Source: Arthrobacter sp. zg-Y769 (lineage in GTDB: Bacteria > Actinomycetota > Actinomycetes > Actinomycetales > Micrococcaceae). Taken from it: DNA of 62,565 bases. How positions within the stretch are numbered: the first letter of the stretch is position 1; each line of letters starts with the position of its first letter. The notes under the pieces are model-generated. The model was not told the DNA's origin, made no database searches, and saw only the letters and a list, made by a program, of their open reading frames with translations. Positions 60,282 to 62,565 of the stretch are shown here, piece by piece. The stretch spans positions 1-62,565 of the forward strand of contig NZ_JAJJOE010000005.1 in assembly GCF_020907405.1 (NCBI RefSeq), given 5' to 3'. Both the position numbers and the translations under genes were made by a program.

Positions 60282-60809
60282 ATGATCACCCACAAGATAG
60301 TCACCTCCCCGATAGGGGTGCTCACCCTCGTGGCCTTGGACGGCGTCTTGACCGCAGTCCGGCTCGGGCGGCCTCAGCCACCCGCAGGAGCAGGGACACC
60401 TTACGGCATCGCGGCTGAGGAGGGGTTCGAAGAAGTCGAACGGCAACTGACGGAGTACTTCGAAGGCACTCGCTGCTGCTTCACCGTCGACACCAGTCCG
60501 CAGGGAACCGAATTCCAGTGCAGGGTATGGGAGGAGGTCGCGGGCATCGGCTACGGCCGGACGGCAAGCTATAAGCAGCTGGCGGTCCTGCTCGGCGATG
60601 CAGCCAAGGCTCGAAGCGTAGGCGCTGCACTGGCCCACAACCCGCTGAACCTGGTTGTCCCCACCCACCGCGTGGTCGGGTCCCGTGGGGCCCTGACCGG
60701 ATACTCGGGAGGGGTCGACGCGAAGCGGTACCTCCTGGAACTGGAGCAGGCACCCCAGACAGAGCACCTGCGGCGCAACTGCCTGCGTGCCGACAGCGTG
60801 CCTGCTTGA
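60282..60809 (+). CDS. Ogt/MGMT homologue lacking the catalytic cysteine (PTHR)
   Basis: This 175-residue protein has the full two-domain layout of O6-alkylguanine-DNA alkyltransferases: an N-terminal strand domain ([18 protein letters not shown]), the helix-turn-helix [24 protein letters not shown], and the arginine finger region [36 protein letters not shown]. The invariant PCHR acceptor Cys is Thr128 (codon ACC, 60663-60665). It therefore cannot self-alkylate by the usual route and may act like alkyltransferase-like (ATL) proteins that bind lesions, which are normally shorter. AGGAAGGA precedes ATG 60282. It lies between dprA and xerC. Confidence 0.87.
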   Translation: MITHKIVTSPIGVLTLVALDGVLTAVRLGRPQPPAGAGTPYGIAAEEGFEEVERQLTEYFEGTRCCFTVDTSPQGTEFQCRVWEEVAGIGYGRTASYKQLAVLLGDAAKARSVGAALAHNPLNLVVPTHRVVGSRGALTGYSGGVDAKRYLLELEQAPQTEHLRRNCLRADSVPA

Positions 60810-60843
60810 ACGGCAGAGGCAAACAGAGAACAGTAGGGAGGTG

Positions 60844-61779
60844 ATGTCAAAAGGAACCAGCACGGAGTGGCCGGCGGAATTCCGTTCCGCCCTGGAAGGC
60901 TTCTGCCGGTATTTGACGGCGGAGCGGGGACGGTCGGAACACACCGTCCGGGCGTATGAGTCGGACGTGTCGAAACTCCTCGACTACGCGCTGGGCGCCG
61001 GGGCGGCCTCGCTTCGGGACCTGGACCTGGGCGTCCTGCGCGGCTGGCTGGGGGAACTCAGCGCCGCCGGGCAGGCCCGTTCGACGCTGGCCCGCCGCGC
61101 GGCCACGGCCCGCAGCTTCACCAACTGGGCGCTGCGCGAGGAACTGATCACCGAGAACCCGGCCCTGCGGCTGAAGGCACCGAAGAAGGAAAAGACCCTT
61201 CCCGGCGTGCTGCGCAGCAGCCAGCTGGATGACCTGTTCGAAACCCTGCAGGCGGCCGCCGCCGAGGGCGACCCCATGGCCCTGCGGGACCGCGCGATGG
61301 TGGAACTGCTCTACGCGACGGGCATCCGCGTGGGGGAGCTGGCCGGGCTGGACGTCGACGACCTGGATCCGGACCGCAGGACACTGACCGTGCTGGGCAA
61401 AGGCAACAAGGAACGCACGGTTCCCTACGGCCTGCCGGCTGCGCTCGCAGTGGATGACTGGCAGCGCCGAGGCCGCCCGGGGCTGGCTACCGGGGACAGC
61501 GGTCCGGCACTGTTCCTGGGGAAGCGGGGCGGACGGGTGGACCAGCGCCAGGTCCGCAGCGTCGTTGCCGACCTCCTGGCAGCACTTCCGGATACTTCCG
61601 CCTCCGGCCCTCACGCGCTGCGCCATTCGGCGGCAACCCACCTGCTCGACGGCGGTGCGGACCTGCGTGCCGTCCAGGAAATCCTGGGCCACTCGTCGCT
61701 CGCCACCACCCAGCTCTACACGCATGTGTCCGTGGACCGGCTGCGCCAGAGCTACAGCCAGGCCCACCCGCGCGCCTGA
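60844..61779 (+). CDS. xerC: Tyrosine recombinase XerC
   Basis: This 311-residue recombinase resolves chromosome dimers at dif with XerD. The N-terminal core-binding domain ([29 protein letters not shown]) is followed by the catalytic domain with Arg in [12 protein letters not shown], Lys in [24 protein letters not shown] (HxxR), [16 protein letters not shown] (His and the nucleophilic Tyr). ATG 60844 is inside an extended Shine-Dalgarno-like GGGAGGTGAT; GTG 60841 is an alternative one codon earlier. The spacing is unusually short for either. Confidence 0.93.
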   Translation: MSKGTSTEWPAEFRSALEGFCRYLTAERGRSEHTVRAYESDVSKLLDYALGAGAASLRDLDLGVLRGWLGELSAAGQARSTLARRAATARSFTNWALREELITENPALRLKAPKKEKTLPGVLRSSQLDDLFETLQAAAAEGDPMALRDRAMVELLYATGIRVGELAGLDVDDLDPDRRTLTVLGKGNKERTVPYGLPAALAVDDWQRRGRPGLATGDSGPALFLGKRGGRVDQRQVRSVVADLLAALPDTSASGPHALRHSAATHLLDGGADLRAVQEILGHSSLATTQLYTHVSVDRLRQSYSQAHPRA

Positions 61780-61833
61780 GCAGCTCGAGGACTTGCCCTG
61801 AATCTCCGCGCCGGAGAGGCACAAAAGGATACA

Positions 61834-61863
61834 TTGGCGCATCTGCGTAACTTACGGCACAAT
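61834..61863 (+). promoter_or_regulatory. Probable promoter of the DUF3145 gene
   Basis: TTGGCG (61834-61839) and CACAAT (61858-61863) with an 18-nt spacer. Initiation near 61870 would give an 80-nt leader before ATG 61951. Confidence 0.45.
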
Positions 61864-61950
61864 GAGGGACAGCGGACACATATGGCTCGATATCCGTCCA
61901 TACAGCAGCAGGTCGTTGGGGAAGACGTACCTACAGCTATGGAGGATGGA

Positions 61951-62454
61951 ATGTCTGTTGTGATGGCGCGCGGCGTACTGTTTGTGCACTCTGCCCCTTC
62001 CGCGTTGTGCCCCCATATCGAGTGGGCCATCGGATCCGTCGTGGAAAAGCGAACGGATCTTCAGTGGACCCCTCAGCCGGCTGCGCCGGGGATGCTGCGG
62101 GCCGAAATTGCATGGACCGGGCCGCAGGGCACCGGGTCACTGCTTGCGTCCGCCCTGCGTGGCTGGGCGCACCTGCGGTACGAGGTCACGGAGGAACAGA
62201 GTGCCGGCGCCGACGGCAGCCGCTGGGCCCATACCCCCGAGCTGGGCATCTTCCATGCCGCCACCGATGTGCACGGCAACATCATGATTTCCGAGAACCG
62301 CGTCCGTTATGCGTACGAAAACGGTGCCGGCGATCCTTCCGCCGTCTACCACGAGCTGTCACTCGCCCTGGGCGAGGCCTGGGACGACGAACTCGAGCCG
62401 TTCCGGCACGCGGCCGACGGCGCCCCCGTCCGCTGGCTGCACCAGGTCGGCTAG
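61951..62454 (+). CDS. DUF3145 family protein
   Basis: This 167-residue soluble protein of an actinobacterial family of unknown function starts with MSVVMARGVLFVHSAPSALCPHIEWAIGSVV in outline and ends around ALGEAWDDELEPFRHAADGAPVRWLHQVG. The frame is open to 61834, but ATG 61951 has GGAGGA (61941-61946) 4 nt upstream and matches the conserved start. It is the last gene in the window; the sequence after it is G-rich and probably unreliable. Confidence 0.88.
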   Translation: MSVVMARGVLFVHSAPSALCPHIEWAIGSVVEKRTDLQWTPQPAAPGMLRAEIAWTGPQGTGSLLASALRGWAHLRYEVTEEQSAGADGSRWAHTPELGIFHAATDVHGNIMISENRVRYAYENGAGDPSAVYHELSLALGEAWDDELEPFRHAADGAPVRWLHQVG

Positions 62455-62490
62455 TTCCTCAAAACTCCGTAGCTGGAACTACAACAGGCG

Positions 62491-62565
62491 TGCGGGGCCC
62501 CCCGGGGCCCGCCGCCGGGGTGGGTGGGGGGCCGGTAGGGGGGGGGGCGCACGGGCCCCGGGGGA
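62491..62565. other. G-rich low-complexity window end (probable sequencing artefact)
   Basis: The last 75 bases are dominated by G runs (10 consecutive G near 62538-62547) and GGGCCC blocks with almost no A or T, unlike anything else in the window. It is best read as low-quality contig-end sequence. A real GC hairpin (GGGGCCCC near 62494) after the DUF3145 gene may underlie it. Confidence 0.6.

Overview
The window is a high-GC, gene-dense actinobacterial chromosome segment that best fits the Micrococcaceae (Arthrobacter or a close relative). This rests on recognisable gene order and families: leuCD beside an IclR regulator, murA-plsC-gpsA-ddl, DUF3515 and DUF2469 proteins, an oleBC fusion, DUF222/HNH and DUF3145 genes, an LAxTG surface protein and XerC next to DprA. 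It is a taxonomic inference; no database was searched. The window starts in an rRNA operon spacer and ends in a G-rich tract that looks like a damaged contig end, so it is probably a whole contig.

Layout. 1-454: 23S-5S spacer, 5S rRNA, terminator. 0.45-4.6 kb: small membrane protein, FAH-family enzyme, gltX, HAD hydrolase. 4.6-5.0 kb: tRNA-Gln and tRNA-Glu separated by three hairpins. 5-9.5 kb: thiL, K+ channel, IclR regulator, leuCD. 9.7-15.7 kb: envelope block murA-plsC-gpsA-ddl, DUF3515 lipoprotein, LCP protein. 15.8-25 kb: DAK2 protein, recG, rsmD, a methyltransferase/aminotransferase pair, coaD, DUF177-rpmF-rnc-mutM. 25-30 kb: accessory block with two separately controlled regulator operons, a secreted serine hydrolase and an SOS-controlled HNH gene. 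30-35.6 kb: long-chain olefin (ole) operon ending in a cytoplasmic serine hydrolase. 35.7-46.2 kb: smc, glutamine amidotransferase, MFS transporter, ftsY, amtB-glnK, ffh. 46.3-48.3 kb: small accessory genes, including a degenerate Nudix protein and a GNAT/GrpB junction that looks like a deletion scar. 48.5-53.9 kb: rpsP-khpA-rimM-trmD-rplS-lepB-lepB-rnhB-DUF2469. 53.9-57 kb: GNAT, 2H phosphoesterase, LAHTG surface protein bracketed by inverted repeats, SDR. 57-62.5 kb: yraN-yifB-dprA, an Ogt-like protein lacking its catalytic Cys, xerC, DUF3145.

Functional themes. Translation and protein export dominate: gltX with its tRNAs, rpsP/rimM/trmD/rplS, rpmF, both SRP GTPases and two signal peptidases. 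Cell envelope synthesis is well represented, as are DNA maintenance (recG, mutM, rnhB, smc, dprA, yifB, xerC) and nitrogen assimilation (amtB-glnK). The most interesting items are: a beta-lactamase-fold hydrolase coupled to the ole operon, whose pathway runs through a beta-lactone; a full-length Ogt homologue with Thr for Cys; a LexA box lying across the start codon of an apparently leaderless HNH gene; an apparent AUU start for the DUF177 gene; a perfect double operator over the promoter of a three-gene regulator operon; and a recurrent leaderless-promoter layout.

All calls come from reading motifs, gene order and spacing. I saw no complete insertion sequence, CRISPR array or prophage.
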